A stretch of 64,000 bases of DNA from Pyrenopolyporus hunteri (lineage: Eukaryota > Ascomycota > Sordariomycetes > Xylariales > Hypoxylaceae): assembly GCA_902806595.1 (NCBI GenBank), contig CADCXC010000038.1, positions 2,542,001 through 2,606,000 on the forward strand, read 5' to 3'. Position numbers and translations under genes: made by a program. Positions 40,437-51,208 of this stretch are shown in pieces. Numbering within the stretch: the first letter of the stretch is position 1; the number at the start of each line of letters is the position of its first letter. Below the pieces are notes generated by a model, which saw nothing but the letters and a program-made list of their open reading frames with translations, had not been told where the DNA came from and searched no databases.

Positions 40437-41855
40437 CTAGAAGGAAGTATCCTTCCAGACCGTCAGGAGGTTTGGTGCGCCGCACCACTCTGTTTCGTTG
40501 CCTGGACACACCATTTTAGGCGTGGTCGAGCAGTCCACAGATGCTGCGTTGCTAAGATAGCTTCCGCAGTAACACTCCGTCCGATATTCTAAACCCGCGA
40601 AAGGGTAGCCTCGGGCTTTGCAGATTGAGGTGCAGGTTTCGATCGTCATATCGCCAGCCGCGCTCGCGTATCCGCCCAATGTCCGGGGGTTGCCGTTCTC
40701 AACGATGCAGCCCACGAAGACGAATGCGGATCCGCCAAGCCCTTGTCCTATCGAGGGGTTAAACATGGCATATCGCCCCCCCTTGTTGACTTTATTGACG
40801 GTGGGCTTGTCGGGGCATTCGACTACGGGTGCTCGCTCGGGGCCAGGTGTGACCACGTTGCAGCCGGGAAGGGAATCGAGCATTCCCTTCACCTTTTCGT
40901 TGACGATTGGCATCCGCTCCGGGCAGTTCACGGCGTGATAAGGGGTTAGCGACTTGGCCAATGGTGGACAATAGGAGATTTGACCGTTGAATCTATCGTC
41001 ATTAACGCATTGGCCTATCGCGTCGCGGAGGACGTCCGCATCCCAACCGTTCATAAAATCGGCGTGAAAGCCGAACCCTGTAGGGTCACCGGTTGAGAAG
41101 ACGAACCGTCCACCAGCCTCCTTATTAATGTCGTTCACGCTGTAAAGCACCTCGAAGAACAGGTGCACTAGCTGCCGAGGATGCGAGGGCGGGCACACGC
41201 CGTTGTCGATTCCGGACATGTATGCGACGTGGGATTGATCGGGTTGGAAATCTCGTCCGTCCCAGCACGACGGGAACTGGATTTGCGCCCGGAGACCATT
41301 GTCACAGTCGGTGCGGGACATGTGATGCTGCTCCGGGCTGCCACCTGAACTGTCGAGGCAAGCGAAAGACACCCGATCGGAGATCAGGCGGCTACCAAAT
41401 TCCCCACCGTCTGAATAGGTCCTAGACGAAGGGTCGCTGGAACGGAGATAGGGGTCTCCCGAGACCATACGGAAGCCCGGAGGGAAGGGCTCAATGTTGG
41501 AACGGTTTTGGCCGCGGCCTAGATAGTAAACAACCGTTCCTCCATTGGGAACCTCCTCGAACCTTCCGTTTGCGTGTTGATAGTAGAGTTGCGGGGTCCA
41601 GTAAACCGACTTGTCATCTTGGATCTCGCACGAAGTACACTGGGAGGCCATGAGTTCCTCGTAAGTGTTTGACAAGTCGAAATTACTGGCCCCCGAAACC
41701 TTGTGGACGTGGGCCGAAACGTCGCCAGGAGAGATGATCGGATCCAGGCGGCCAGTCTGGATCAGGGAACACGACATTCGCCAGTAGGCATGTACCCCGG
41801 GAAGGCCAATGAACAATGCCATTAGTAGGCCCAGGAACATCCGTAGACTAGCCAT
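40437..41855 (-). CDS. Secreted DUF1996 protein with C-terminal WSC domain
   Basis: A single exon of 472 residues. The signal peptide (about 1-23) ends before AYWRMSC, the typical mature start of DUF1996 proteins. The DUF1996 domain covers about residues 24-285, with family marks HVHKVSGASNF, CTSCEIQDDKSVYWTPQLYY, SCWDGRDF and HADFMNGWD. After a linker, a WSC domain (about 378-470) shows eight cysteines at 383, 408, 412, 428, 430, 442, 450 and 458, the full WSC set. There is no membrane segment or GPI signal, so it is probably secreted or wall-bound through carbohydrate binding by WSC. The catalytic function of DUF1996 is unknown. It is the first gene right of AT-rich block 1, about 415 bp from the inverted repeat, and shows no RIP damage. 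Confidence 0.9.
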   Translation of the reverse strand: MASLRMFLGLLMALFIGLPGVHAYWRMSCSLIQTGRLDPIISPGDVSAHVHKVSGASNFDLSNTYEELMASQCTSCEIQDDKSVYWTPQLYYQHANGRFEEVPNGGTVVYYLGRGQNRSNIEPFPPGFRMVSGDPYLRSSDPSSRTYSDGGEFGSRLISDRVSFACLDSSGGSPEQHHMSRTDCDNGLRAQIQFPSCWDGRDFQPDQSHVAYMSGIDNGVCPPSHPRQLVHLFFEVLYSVNDINKEAGGRFVFSTGDPTGFGFHADFMNGWDADVLRDAIGQCVNDDRFNGQISYCPPLAKSLTPYHAVNCPERMPIVNEKVKGMLDSLPGCNVVTPGPERAPVVECPDKPTVNKVNKGGRYAMFNPSIGQGLGGSAFVFVGCIVENGNPRTLGGYASAAGDMTIETCTSICKARGYPFAGLEYRTECYCGSYLSNAASVDCSTTPKMVCPGNETEWCGAPNLLTVWKDTSF

Positions 41856-41857
41856 GT

Positions 41858-41965
41858 CGTGAGTCGTGTTTTGGGTCGTGTGGTTGGTCGTGTGGTTGCT
41901 TGTGTTGGTCGTGTTTTTTGAGTCGTGTCTCGAGTCGTGTAGCGAGTCGTGTTGTGAGTCGTGAA
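41858..41965 (-). repeat. Degenerate CACGAC repeats in the leader of the DUF1996/WSC gene
   Basis: Directly upstream of the ATG, on the coding strand, CACGAC(T/C)C-type motifs recur about every 10-18 bp, roughly nine times in 108 bp. They fall in the expected 5' UTR or proximal promoter. Function is unknown; they could be a zinc-finger/bHLH binding cluster or a simple repeat. Confidence 0.7.
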
Positions 41966-42074
41966 TTAGGGTCTGGTGGTTGTTGGGAGAAGATTGATGT
42001 TTAGGTAGTAGGTTGGAGAAGACTGAGACTGATGGAGAGGAAAGGATTTGTGTTTGGGGTGAGGAATACGCCTC

Positions 42075-42082
42075 ATATTTAT
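42075..42082 (-). promoter_or_regulatory. Candidate TATA box of the DUF1996/WSC gene
   Basis: TATAAATA on the minus strand about 220 bp upstream of the ATG at 41855, beyond the repeat-rich leader. A single motif match. Confidence 0.35.
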
Positions 42083-44554
42083 ATCCTTCAGGGCTCGCTG
42101 CTTTGATCGCTTCTCTCAGGCCAGACGTGCTGCTAGACGCGACCTACGATATGGTTAAGCCATCAGGGTTCAGAAAGAGGTCTAGTCTAGATTCATTCGT
42201 ACCATTTGTCCGATAAATGTGGCCTCAGACAACGCCGCCATAGCACCGGCCTGCGTAATAGAGTCCCAGCGTAGTGGCTCACGGACGGCCCGCGTCATGT
42301 TGTAGACGTGAGACAGACGATGGTTGACCTCATGATAGTGCCGAGGGACACGGACGGCCTATCAAGATGATGTGTGTACGATACGGAACTGATTTGGAGT
42401 TGGAGTGAGGATTGATGGAATTGGTCCTCGACTAAAGCCGCGGTTAGGTTAAATAGAGGACCGAGCCCTTTCCTCAACTGAGTTATGGTTTAGGATGGAA
42501 GTTTGTATCTACCCACCGAGGTAAGTACGCAGGGAGGTAAGTAGGGAGGTAGGAAGAGGGATACTACGGGGCGAGGAATTTAAAGTTAAGGCATGATCCG
42601 TTCATCTAACCTCAGAGTTATGCTTTCCGTTACTACATTCAAGCACGGTGCAAATGTGGGAAGATTAAGATTTCTTCCAAGTATTGGGTAGGCACGTACG
42701 TGAAGTAAGTTCAGGAGTTTCAGTTCCCTTTCCTTCTCTGCGGTAGAAGAACATAGACCAGAGTTTCCGTCATGTCGTAAGTCTAACCCCTATAATGAGG
42801 GAAACAACTCGCACGAGCTATCTAACTAACCAGGTCGAAGGTACATACTCTATGAGGATGAGGGAACTTACGTCTGATACGCCTACAACATGGCACATGG
42901 CACATAACGCGTCCGCCTCTCTAGCCGTGATTTCCTCAATACCCCCTAATGAGGTCACAGCTTAGTATCAAAGCTATGAATGGCTGTACACCGACCTCCT
43001 ATCTGACATCGACTAGAGCCGTCGAGTGAATAATCAAAAACTATACCAAAGGATACGATATCAGAACGCACTTTCAACTTACCTAAGGTTTAAAGTTTCT
43101 ATGCACTCCGAGCGTTCTGTATCGCGTCTGGGTATACTCTATCCTCGACGGATATTAGGCGTCTCGTAACGCGTCGCCCTCGCTCTGCCGGCCAATCCTA
43201 CTACCTCACAACTGGTGAGGGGGGGAAGTTGAGGACGCTCAGATGGGTAGTAACAGGCCAACGACGCTCTCATCCTCTTTCTGGTGAAACCCTGATTACG
43301 CTTGACTTAAAAAATTACGACTCATCCTCTTCAGCCATGACCTCGGGGGTGGTTTCTCGAACTCAAAGAGGCGGCCGAGTGCTCCTTCAGTCTACCTCGT
43401 AAGTGTAGGGTTATGCCTATGCTCTTGGAAGGAATGTTTGCGTGACGTACTTGCGAGTAAGAGCGTATTAGATAGATATACTTTGAGTGACGCGGAGGAT
43501 TACGCCTCATAGTATCTGTAAAGCGCGTTCGGCAGTTCTAGCAGTTCACGGTCCTGTAGGTAAGCTCTATCGGGAGTATGGCTCCGGGTGTGGGTAGGGA
43601 GTAGGCGCCAGAATACGTTGGGTAACCGGGCGATGGGATTAGAGAAGTAGTACAATCAATGAGAAATATCTTACATAATTTCAATCTCGGAAGAGATTCC
43701 GAATCTCTATTGTTCTCTTCTTCTTCTTCTTTTTAGCGTAGGTGCGAGATTTGACAGGAAACCGTACTCGGTGGGCTTGCGTTTAGAAGGTTGCTATCTA
43801 GCAATAGGTAGAGGATATCGAGCGATGGAAGTTGTGAGGTGATAATAGAATGTGCATATGCTCTTGTCAACTTGGTGACTCAAACAGGGGAGGTAATCAA
43901 GCCTGACGATTGGACTCAATTTCCCAGACTTTAGCTAAAGCGCTGGTTTTCTGGGATTCGCCTTTCCCGGCCCCGAGAAACGTCCCCATTGACGGGAAAA
44001 TATGGTGGCATTGGATCCAAAATATCGTCTTTTTAGTAGTATATTTAAGCAGTTATAGGGTTAAAATATCTCTTTTCTCAACCAATTAGACGGGGGAAAT
44101 GCAGCCTATAATGCTGTATTTATTTATCTATTGATAATTGCCCATTGGTGACGTAGGTTTGCGTTGAGAGAGCTTTGCTTTTTCCTCGGAGATCGGAACA
44201 CTTCTCTTGCCGTGTAATACTAAAGTCGTTAAAAACGGGAAAGAGAATGATGGCGAGCAAATCAATGACTTCTCGTGAGTTTTACTCGGGAAATCTAGCC
44301 ACCATCCAACACTTTTACTCGTGCCGCACCTGTATCGGGGTTCTCGTTTCTTTAATTGGGGAGTTTAGCTCTGAGTGTCTACTGCGTTAAAATTTGTGGT
44401 GGAATTAGCGTTACGAGATTTTCGTTCATTGGCACGGATGAGCCGGCAATAGATAGTAGATACGAGGTAAGTAGGTGGTCGACGAAGAGCGAGATACGCT
44501 AAAGTGTTAGACGTAGCTGGAGTCCATGGGGGGTTGTATGTAAGGGGTTATATC
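42083..44554. other. Long intergenic region, no gene recognised
   Basis: About 2.5 kb of normal-GC DNA with only short frames, none protein-like. AGGTAAGTA/GGAGGTAGG runs lie at 42,519-42,556. A TCTTCTTCTTC tract is at about 43,714-43,732. No tRNA or other RNA gene was recognised by eye. Confidence 0.4.
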
Positions 44555-45013
44555 CTAATCCCGGCTTGGCCTTCTAGTATTGATATATACTATAACATTT
44601 GAAGCTCGATAGATTTTCGCTTGAAGAGTAAGAGCACTGTCACGAACATGAGGGCTCACATCTGCTTCATATAAAAATGACGAAAGGTCTTGTGCGCAGA
44701 ATAACAGCGATCTACCACCATCAGCCGTCATAACAGGGCAGTTAGGTAGCGCAGTGGCAAGGGTATGTGCTGTAAAGGGTAATCTATTGTCGCTGGCTGG
44801 GTCTAATGCAGGGGCCGGGAGGGGATCCCGAGGGCGTGATAGGGTAGTCGGGAGCTTATGCGGATCACGATATGGACCTATGGACCCGTCATCTAGCATA
44901 TCCCAGTCTGAAGTGCATCCATAGTACGCGTTCGCTAGCTTCTCCTTTTCCGTCGAAAAAACTTTTGTTTTTATATCAAACTGATCGTTGAATATCTCGT
45001 GTGGTGGTGACAT
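44555..45013 (-). CDS. Small hypothetical protein
   Basis: An ATG-initiated frame of 152 codons, divergent from the glycosyltransferase start 137 bp away. The composition is protein-like (no low complexity; a proline-rich middle, about residues 52-75), without signal peptide, membrane helix or recognisable domain. A GTAAGT donor lies just upstream of the ATG on the same strand, so the true start could be in an upstream exon, or the ATG could fall in an intron. It could be spurious. Confidence 0.35.
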   Translation of the reverse strand: MSPPHEIFNDQFDIKTKVFSTEKEKLANAYYGCTSDWDMLDDGSIGPYRDPHKLPTTLSRPRDPLPAPALDPASDNRLPFTAHTLATALPNCPVMTADGGRSLLFCAQDLSSFLYEADVSPHVRDSALTLQAKIYRASNVIVYINTRRPSRD

Positions 45014-45149
45014 GTTGTCAAACTTACCTAGACTAAAGCAATTGCTTCACTCACCTAAGATTTGGCTCTGAAGCAGCCGATAGTAGAATGATTGCTAGTT
45101 TTCCCTCGTTCTGTTCACTTATGACGACATAACTTTCTTAGCTATTACT

Positions 45150-46760
45150 ATGAAGCTCGTTGGTAGCCCAAGAGGCCTGCGATCTTTCGTCCTTCCCATT
45201 GCCTTGATAGCCATTACCCTTGCGCTGCTAGCCTTATACCGCGGCGTTGAGGTTGACGAGAGCTTCTTGCGGAACCTCCCCATAATCAACAGTGGAAAGC
45301 CGAGCCAAGCTGGCGCCCACCAGAACCACCGCCCGACGAATACCCATGCACCCCCCAAGTACAAGCCAACCCCTACCTCCGTCGCACCGTCCGTGACCGA
45401 TCCATTTCCTCTTCTCACGAAGTCGACGGCGACGCCCCCGCCCATACCGGAATATAACGTCCCGCGGTCCGGCCTGCATAGGGAATATGGCCTTTCGCAC
45501 ATGCCGCCTCTCTTCATCGGGTTCACGCGCCAGTGGCCGATGCTTTTGCAGTGCGTGGTTGGTTATTTGACGGCTGGCTGGCCGGCTGAGTCCATTTTCG
45601 TTGTTGAGAACACGGGCGTACAAGACTCCAACGCCCAAGGCAAACTTAGCCTACAGAACCCATTTTATCTAGACCATGCTGCCCTCCGCAAGCTCGGGGT
45701 TAATATTCTACAGACGCCCGTCTTGCTGAGCTTCTCACAGATGCAAAACTTTTTTCTAAGTACTGCCCACTCTAGGTCTTGGCCGTACTACTTTTACTCG
45801 CACCAGGACGTGTTAGTATTTTCGTTCGAGGATGGGCCAGACACGTTAGAGCGTCCCGGCGATAGAGAGTGGTTCTTCTATGACGAGAAGGACGAAGCAG
45901 ATATCATGCGTCCCCCGGCGGCTGGCCAGGACGGGTACAGGACCATTTACGAGAACTGTCTTCGCGAGCTAAACCGGACCTTGGAGAATGAGGAACGCTG
46001 GGCCTTCCGTTGGTTCCAGTATGACCATTTAACATTGGTGAACAGAGCGGCTCTGGATGCTGTAGGCGGTTGGGATTCGTTGATACCGTACTACGGCAGC
46101 GACTGCGACATGAACGCGAGATTGGAGATGGATGGCTGGAGTATGAGACATCGTCGCGTAGGTATTATCAACGACGTGTCGACCGTACTGGATGACCTGG
46201 CCGCATTGTATCGCGACCCGAACGTTACTCCTACATTCACCGATCCGAATCCGATCCCAAAGGTATCCGAAGAGGCAAAAGAGGAAGGAAAGGAGCCTCC
46301 CAAAGAGCAACAGAACGGAACAGCTGAAGAAGGCAACAAAGCGAATGAGGAGGTAGATAAGGGGGCAAATAATGAGGCGAATAAGGAGGCAGGTAAGGAG
46401 GGGGATAACAAGGCCAAGGTCGAGGAACGGAACGAGAAGATCAATGGCACGAGTAGCATGAGCGTCGCCAGATCAATCGAGTACTTCCGAGAGCTCGTCA
46501 ACGTCGGCAACGACATGGGCGCGTATAAATACCGCGACGACAAGAACGCGCGTAACTCGTGGCAAAATAGCCAGCATGGCGGCGTGGGCGAGCCTTACTA
46601 CTATAACCCGGAAGGGTTCTCGGCGTCGTTCTGGATCCTCGCCGAGGCCGGCCGCGAGGTTTTCCGGCAGAAATGGGGACACCGAGAGTGTAACTTGGTA
46701 GAGGAGACCGCTCTGAAGCTAGAAGACCAGTGGATGGTCGAGAAGGATTGGGAAGATTAG
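45150..46760 (+). CDS. Putative type II membrane glycosyltransferase
   Basis: A single exon of 536 residues. A short basic N-terminus precedes one membrane anchor (about 12-30), then a proline/threonine-rich stem (about 50-100) and a lumenal domain (from about 118: PPLFIGFTRQWPML). Nucleotide-sugar transferase features are VVENTGV after a buried strand, YYFYSHQDVLVF at 213-224 (HQD in the DxD position), WFQYDHLTLVNRAALDAVGGWD at 288-309 and YYGSDCDMNARLEMDGW at 314-330. These fit a fungal GT-A-like family usually annotated only as glycosyltransferase, probably Golgi. A Lys/Glu/Asn-rich insert of about 60 residues (371-431) interrupts the C-terminal part before the block VARSIEYFRELVNVGNDMGAYKYRD. 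The donor, acceptor and linkage are unknown. Confidence 0.7.
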   Translation: MKLVGSPRGLRSFVLPIALIAITLALLALYRGVEVDESFLRNLPIINSGKPSQAGAHQNHRPTNTHAPPKYKPTPTSVAPSVTDPFPLLTKSTATPPPIPEYNVPRSGLHREYGLSHMPPLFIGFTRQWPMLLQCVVGYLTAGWPAESIFVVENTGVQDSNAQGKLSLQNPFYLDHAALRKLGVNILQTPVLLSFSQMQNFFLSTAHSRSWPYYFYSHQDVLVFSFEDGPDTLERPGDREWFFYDEKDEADIMRPPAAGQDGYRTIYENCLRELNRTLENEERWAFRWFQYDHLTLVNRAALDAVGGWDSLIPYYGSDCDMNARLEMDGWSMRHRRVGIINDVSTVLDDLAALYRDPNVTPTFTDPNPIPKVSEEAKEEGKEPPKEQQNGTAEEGNKANEEVDKGANNEANKEAGKEGDNKAKVEERNEKINGTSSMSVARSIEYFRELVNVGNDMGAYKYRDDKNARNSWQNSQHGGVGEPYYYNPEGFSASFWILAEAGREVFRQKWGHRECNLVEETALKLEDQWMVEKDWED

Positions 46761-48688
46761 GAGGATAGACGGGTTATAAAAGGCGTTCTGGTTGATATAA
46801 GGTTGGTTTGCATACAGTGGTGATACCTCGCCCCGGGGTTGGCCTGGGTGATAATCAGGAATTCTTGTGTGCGAACACATGAGTGATGCCACCGACACCA
46901 TAGGAGGTAATCATTCCATTTTGAGGGATCCGGGATCGAGTATCCTGTGTCTCAGGTAGCATAGTCGGTTCGATTGAAAAGAACCGTAGTTCGGAAGAGA
47001 TCAACTGCTAGGTAATGCTGAATAGAATTGTATATAACGATTAGGATGAGGGAAATTTGGGCGATTTATAATATAAAGAAGGCTCACCGTACGGTTTACT
47101 ACTCGGAGAACGCTGAAGTGTGTTGTGATTATATATAGTAAGCTCTTCGGCGCGCGCCCTATCGTATTAATACTACCACTGCGTGTATAGCTGGTGCAAT
47201 ACCACCTAGGTACCTACCTAGGTAGGTAGGTAGGTAGTGACAGTTAGGTACGCGCTGCAGCTATAGTGGGGATATACGCCAGAGCTCAATGGCCTTGGCA
47301 CTCCTACCCCTTTTACAGAATGTGCTAGTGCCTGCACAAGACTACCTAGGTACCTACACAGCATAGTACCTACACGCGGACTGCCTTCCAGCGGATTTCT
47401 GGATCAACCGAAAGCACGATTCGTGCAAGTCAGCTTCGGTCTACAGAATCCCGCGCCGACATTCGTCTGTGCTATCGGCCGGGACTTGAGCCCACCGTTG
47501 TCACCGGCGTCCATATAACTTTGGTTGATTTGTAAGGTTGAGCTCCATTTACCAAACGGAATGGCTTCGAGGTACCGGGTTCTCTCGGCAGTGTATGCAT
47601 ACTAGGTAATATATACTATGTATAGGGCTGGACCCCTTGCCATAATATATCCAGTATGGCACTCTGCTTCTTATAACGTGACTACTTATATCACGTAGTG
47701 TTTGTGACGATATGGATATAATGGGAAGTGCTCTAGTTAGAGTTACTTCTCTGGATGAAGCTGGTGAGCCCTACAGATAGGAGTTGTATATCAAGTTAAT
47801 TCCTAAGTCCTCAACTAAGGATTTAGACCAAAGGTAAATAGGCTATAATAGATCATCACATTCGACATGACCTTGCCGAAATTGTGCGTGAAAGTTATGA
47901 TCCATAAGCACCTACGTAACATAACCTGGTATTGATGGAGACAATCCCACTCCGCCTTCACCCTAGTCGCCCGGCCTTACTAGAGCTTATCTCCGCCTCA
48001 GGAGATCCTTCACCGACCAAAACAGTCGTATCGGGTCCGATCTCAGTGCGGTAGCTGTCTGTCATCGCGCAGTATGTTGCATTTTAGCCGCCTCCGGCAC
48101 CGAGAGCCGGGTAACCAACCACTCATCTGCTGCGCTCTACCATCTCCATCTCTTACATAGGTACGTAGGTAGGTATATGCAGAATCACTGATATCTAGCA
48201 ATGCTACCATGAACGAGATCGGAAGGTTGTTTGGCCGCCTTGATTGAATAATTTTGGATCTCTTAGATCTCCCATCTCTCCCACGTATCCTGCTTCGTCT
48301 GTGTCCCCAATATTTCCATTTTGGCTCTGTTCTTGTTGGAAGAAAAATCGGGATATGCTCGTTCGGTTTGCGGGTAGAGCATACGTATGCTACGGGAGTT
48401 GGTTTGGCTCTGCGATCATTGTCAATCTCCGCTTTATTCCCGCTGGCTACTCTTGGAGTCCGAAGGCGCGAATCTATATTATGTGCCTATGCACCCAGAC
48501 CAATAGATATATTAATGATGATCGAGGTGCCATATCCGACCTCTAGAGAGTGTGATTCTTCGATAAAGGTCCCTTTCCACCCTCTCCCAGTCCCGAATTT
48601 ACCAGAGTCTCTTTCGAGCCAATTGTCATCCGGGACCTTTTAATCGCGATAGTTGCATCTAGGGCAGAATATCTTCGAGAGAGCGGTG
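46761..48688. other. Intergenic region upstream of the MFS gene
   Basis: About 1.9 kb. A strong CCTAGG/TAGG cluster lies at 47,209-47,237, with further copies at 47,343-47,356 and 48,159-48,176. Two overlapping frames at 48,244-48,643 start without ATG, differ in frame from the MFS protein and look like transcribed leader, not coding sequence. The rest shows nothing recognisable. Confidence 0.45.
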
Positions 48689-50817
48689 ATGAAGGGCTCA
48701 TCGATAGGGAAGGATACGAAAACCGAAGACGGGCTACCCGATACTGAATCAATCCGTGATTCCAGGGGGGACTCAACAAGGAATGAACTAGAAAAAAGCG
48801 ATACTCGTGGGTCTAAGTCAGACTCTAATAGCGACTTGGAAATCGTTGACGATGGCGTCTGTTCGACCTACGAACGGCTCGAGGTCTCAGGACAGTCCAC
48901 CTCGAAGGCACTCTCGCGGACTGTTTCTGAGGTGAGAGATGGGATTGAATCGCGGCGTGATCTCGACTTAGAGGAGGGTCAACTTGGTCAGGAGAAGAAC
49001 CCCGTTGCCGACGCAGCAGCGAACCCTAGTGATCCCAATCTTGTGACGTGGGACGGCCCCGACGACCCGGAGAATCCTAAGAACTGGGCCTTTTCTAAGA
49101 AGTGGGGTGTGGTATTCGTTGTGTCTATTTTCACCCTCGTCTCACCGGTCTCCTCGTCCATGGTAGCCCCGAGCCTGGTCAGTATCGGTGCCGAGTTGGA
49201 CATCCCTGAAGCTTGTGAGTTGGGGCCCTTCTTCCCCTTATTGGAAGGTTGACGGTCGACTCCTAACAATGCGCGCTCCTTCAAGTCGAACAGAATATTG
49301 TCCTCTCAGCATTCGTCCTCGCCTACGCCGTAGGGCCCTTGGTGTAAGCAGCTCCTTCTCATTTCTTTTGTCGACCCCTTTTTAGGCACGTCGACGAACT
49401 GCTGACCTATGTTCGTTAAATGGGGGATAGCTTTGGTCCGCTCGCCGAGGTTTATGGTCGCGTCCCGGTGCTCCAGCTCTCTAATATCGGATTCTTCGCC
49501 TTTAATATAGGATGCGGCTTTGCGCGCACGGAGGGGCAAATGATTGCCTTCCGCTTCCTCGCGGGCTTGGGCGGCTCGGCCTCCCTCGCCATTGGCGGCG
49601 GTGTGCTGAGTGATCTTTTCGTGCCCGAGCAGCGTGGCCGCGCCATGTCTCGTACGTATTAATAAACTAGTGCTTCTCTTGATATTGGCTCAGGGCGGCT
49701 CCTAACTCGTCGTTGTAGTCTACAGTCTGGCTCCTCTTCTCGGCCCAGCCATTGGTCCCATCGCTGGCGCTTTCATCACCGAGAACACGACGTGGCGCTG
49801 GGCTTTCTGGGCGACCAGCATCGCGGATGCCGCGATTCAAATCGTAGGTCTATTTTTCCTGCGGGAAACCTACGCGCCGATACTCCTGAACCGCAAGCGG
49901 CAGCGCCTCATCGCCCAGACCGGCAACACGGCCCTGCGGACGCCGTACGATGATGCTGGCAGCATCAATACCAGCGTATGGGCCGTCATTAGAACAGCCA
50001 TGACGCGACCCTTCCGACTGCTCGCCACGCAGATCATCGTACAGTGTATTGCGCTGTACATGATGTACGTATACGGGCTGATGTACCTGATGCTGGCGTC
50101 GTTTCCGTCGCTATTCACAGCACCTCCGCCCGCAGGGTATGGGATGAGCACTGGCATGGGTGGGCTGAACTACATAAGCCTCGGCCTAGGGTTCTTTCTA
50201 GGGGCGCAGATATGTGCGCCGCTGCAGGATCGTGTCTACGTGGCGCTGAAGCGACGCCACGGCGTCGGCAAGCCTGAGTTCCGTGTGCCTATGATCGTGC
50301 CGGGCGCCATCCTCGTCCCCTTCGGCCTATTCATCTACGGCTGGACCGCCGAGTACAAGACGCACTGGATTGGCCCTAACATCGGTGCCGTCGTCTTTGC
50401 CGCTGGCGCCATTATCTGTTTTCAGTGTCTACAAGGCTTTCTCGTCGACTCGTATCAGCGGTATGCAGCGAGTGCCGTCGGCGCCGCCACCGTGCTACGG
50501 TCTCTGGCCGGCTTTGGCTTTCCGCTTTTTGCTCCCTCCATGTACGACCGCCTAGGCTACGGCTGGGGTAACACCCTTATGGCTTTCATTGGTATTGCAA
50601 TAGGCTGGCCTTCGCCCATATTGCTGTGGAAATAGTATGTGCCATCGTACTTTTATTGTTTTTCTTAAAGGGTTAGGCTTAAACAGGTTGCTTTAAGGGC
50701 TACCACTCTTGAGAACTGCCTAGAACCCCTAATTCACTACTTGCAAAGCCGATTACTAACTCTTGCTATAGTGGCGAAACGCTAAGGAAGAAGAGCCCGT
50801 TCGCTGCGGGAGGTTAA
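48689..50817 (+). CDS. MFS multidrug transporter (DHA1 / TPO1-FLU1 type)
   Basis: Five exons: 48689-49214, 49286-49343, 49431-49651, 49719-50634 and 50772-50817, giving 588 residues. The introns (71, 87, 67, 137 nt) all have GT-AG ends and restore frame. The start is the first in-frame ATG. After a ~130-residue acidic, Ser-rich cytosolic N-terminus comes the family block DPENPKNWAFSKKW and the first helix. Further marks are LSAFVLAYAVGPLVFGPLAE, then VYGRVPVLQLSN (motif A-like), GVLSDLFVPEQRGRAMS and LYSLAPLLGPAIGPIAGAF (motif C-like). About twelve helices are expected for the family. The C-terminus YGETLRKKSPFAAGG is encoded by a 46-nt last exon; without that intron the frame stops at a TAG that overlaps the donor. 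Family members export polyamines, azoles and other drugs by proton antiport at the plasma membrane. The substrate here is unknown. Confidence 0.9.
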
Positions 50818-51208
50818 TGAAATCAAATAGAAAGGATCTAGGCACCTAGACGGAAGATAAACACCGTGGGGAACATCGACCACTTACGGCGAAGGTTGTA
50901 CAGCAATCACCATCGTCATCATCGGCGACTTAACCCTACAACAGAGATAAATAAACATAAGAGGCTGTTCAGATCAGCAAACCATGAATTTTCCATACCT
51001 AGACACATCTACCTAGTGCCTATCTGAAGAATCCGTAAACGCCTGTCTCAAATCCTCCTGGTATTTCCACTACCAGATCCTGCCTTGAAATGTGGAGTGA
51101 ATGCCTAAAGCTCATAGGTATAAAAGCGGCGAGGAATCATGTGAAATAAAGAAGTGAAAGGGATATGGACTTCGCACGCAACGAGTTGCTGAGCGCGTCA
51201 TTAGCCAT
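50818..51208. other. Convergent intergenic region
   Basis: Holds the 3' ends of the MFS (+) and La (-) transcripts. I see no further feature. Confidence 0.5.

Noticed and set aside
48244..48643. Two overlapping open frames just upstream of the MFS gene
   Set aside because: Start without ATG, mutually out of frame, no protein-like signal; probably leader sequence.
50620..50640. MFS protein ending at the TAG at 50,633
   Set aside because: The TAG overlaps a GTATGT donor, and a downstream 46-nt exon supplies the usual C-terminus.
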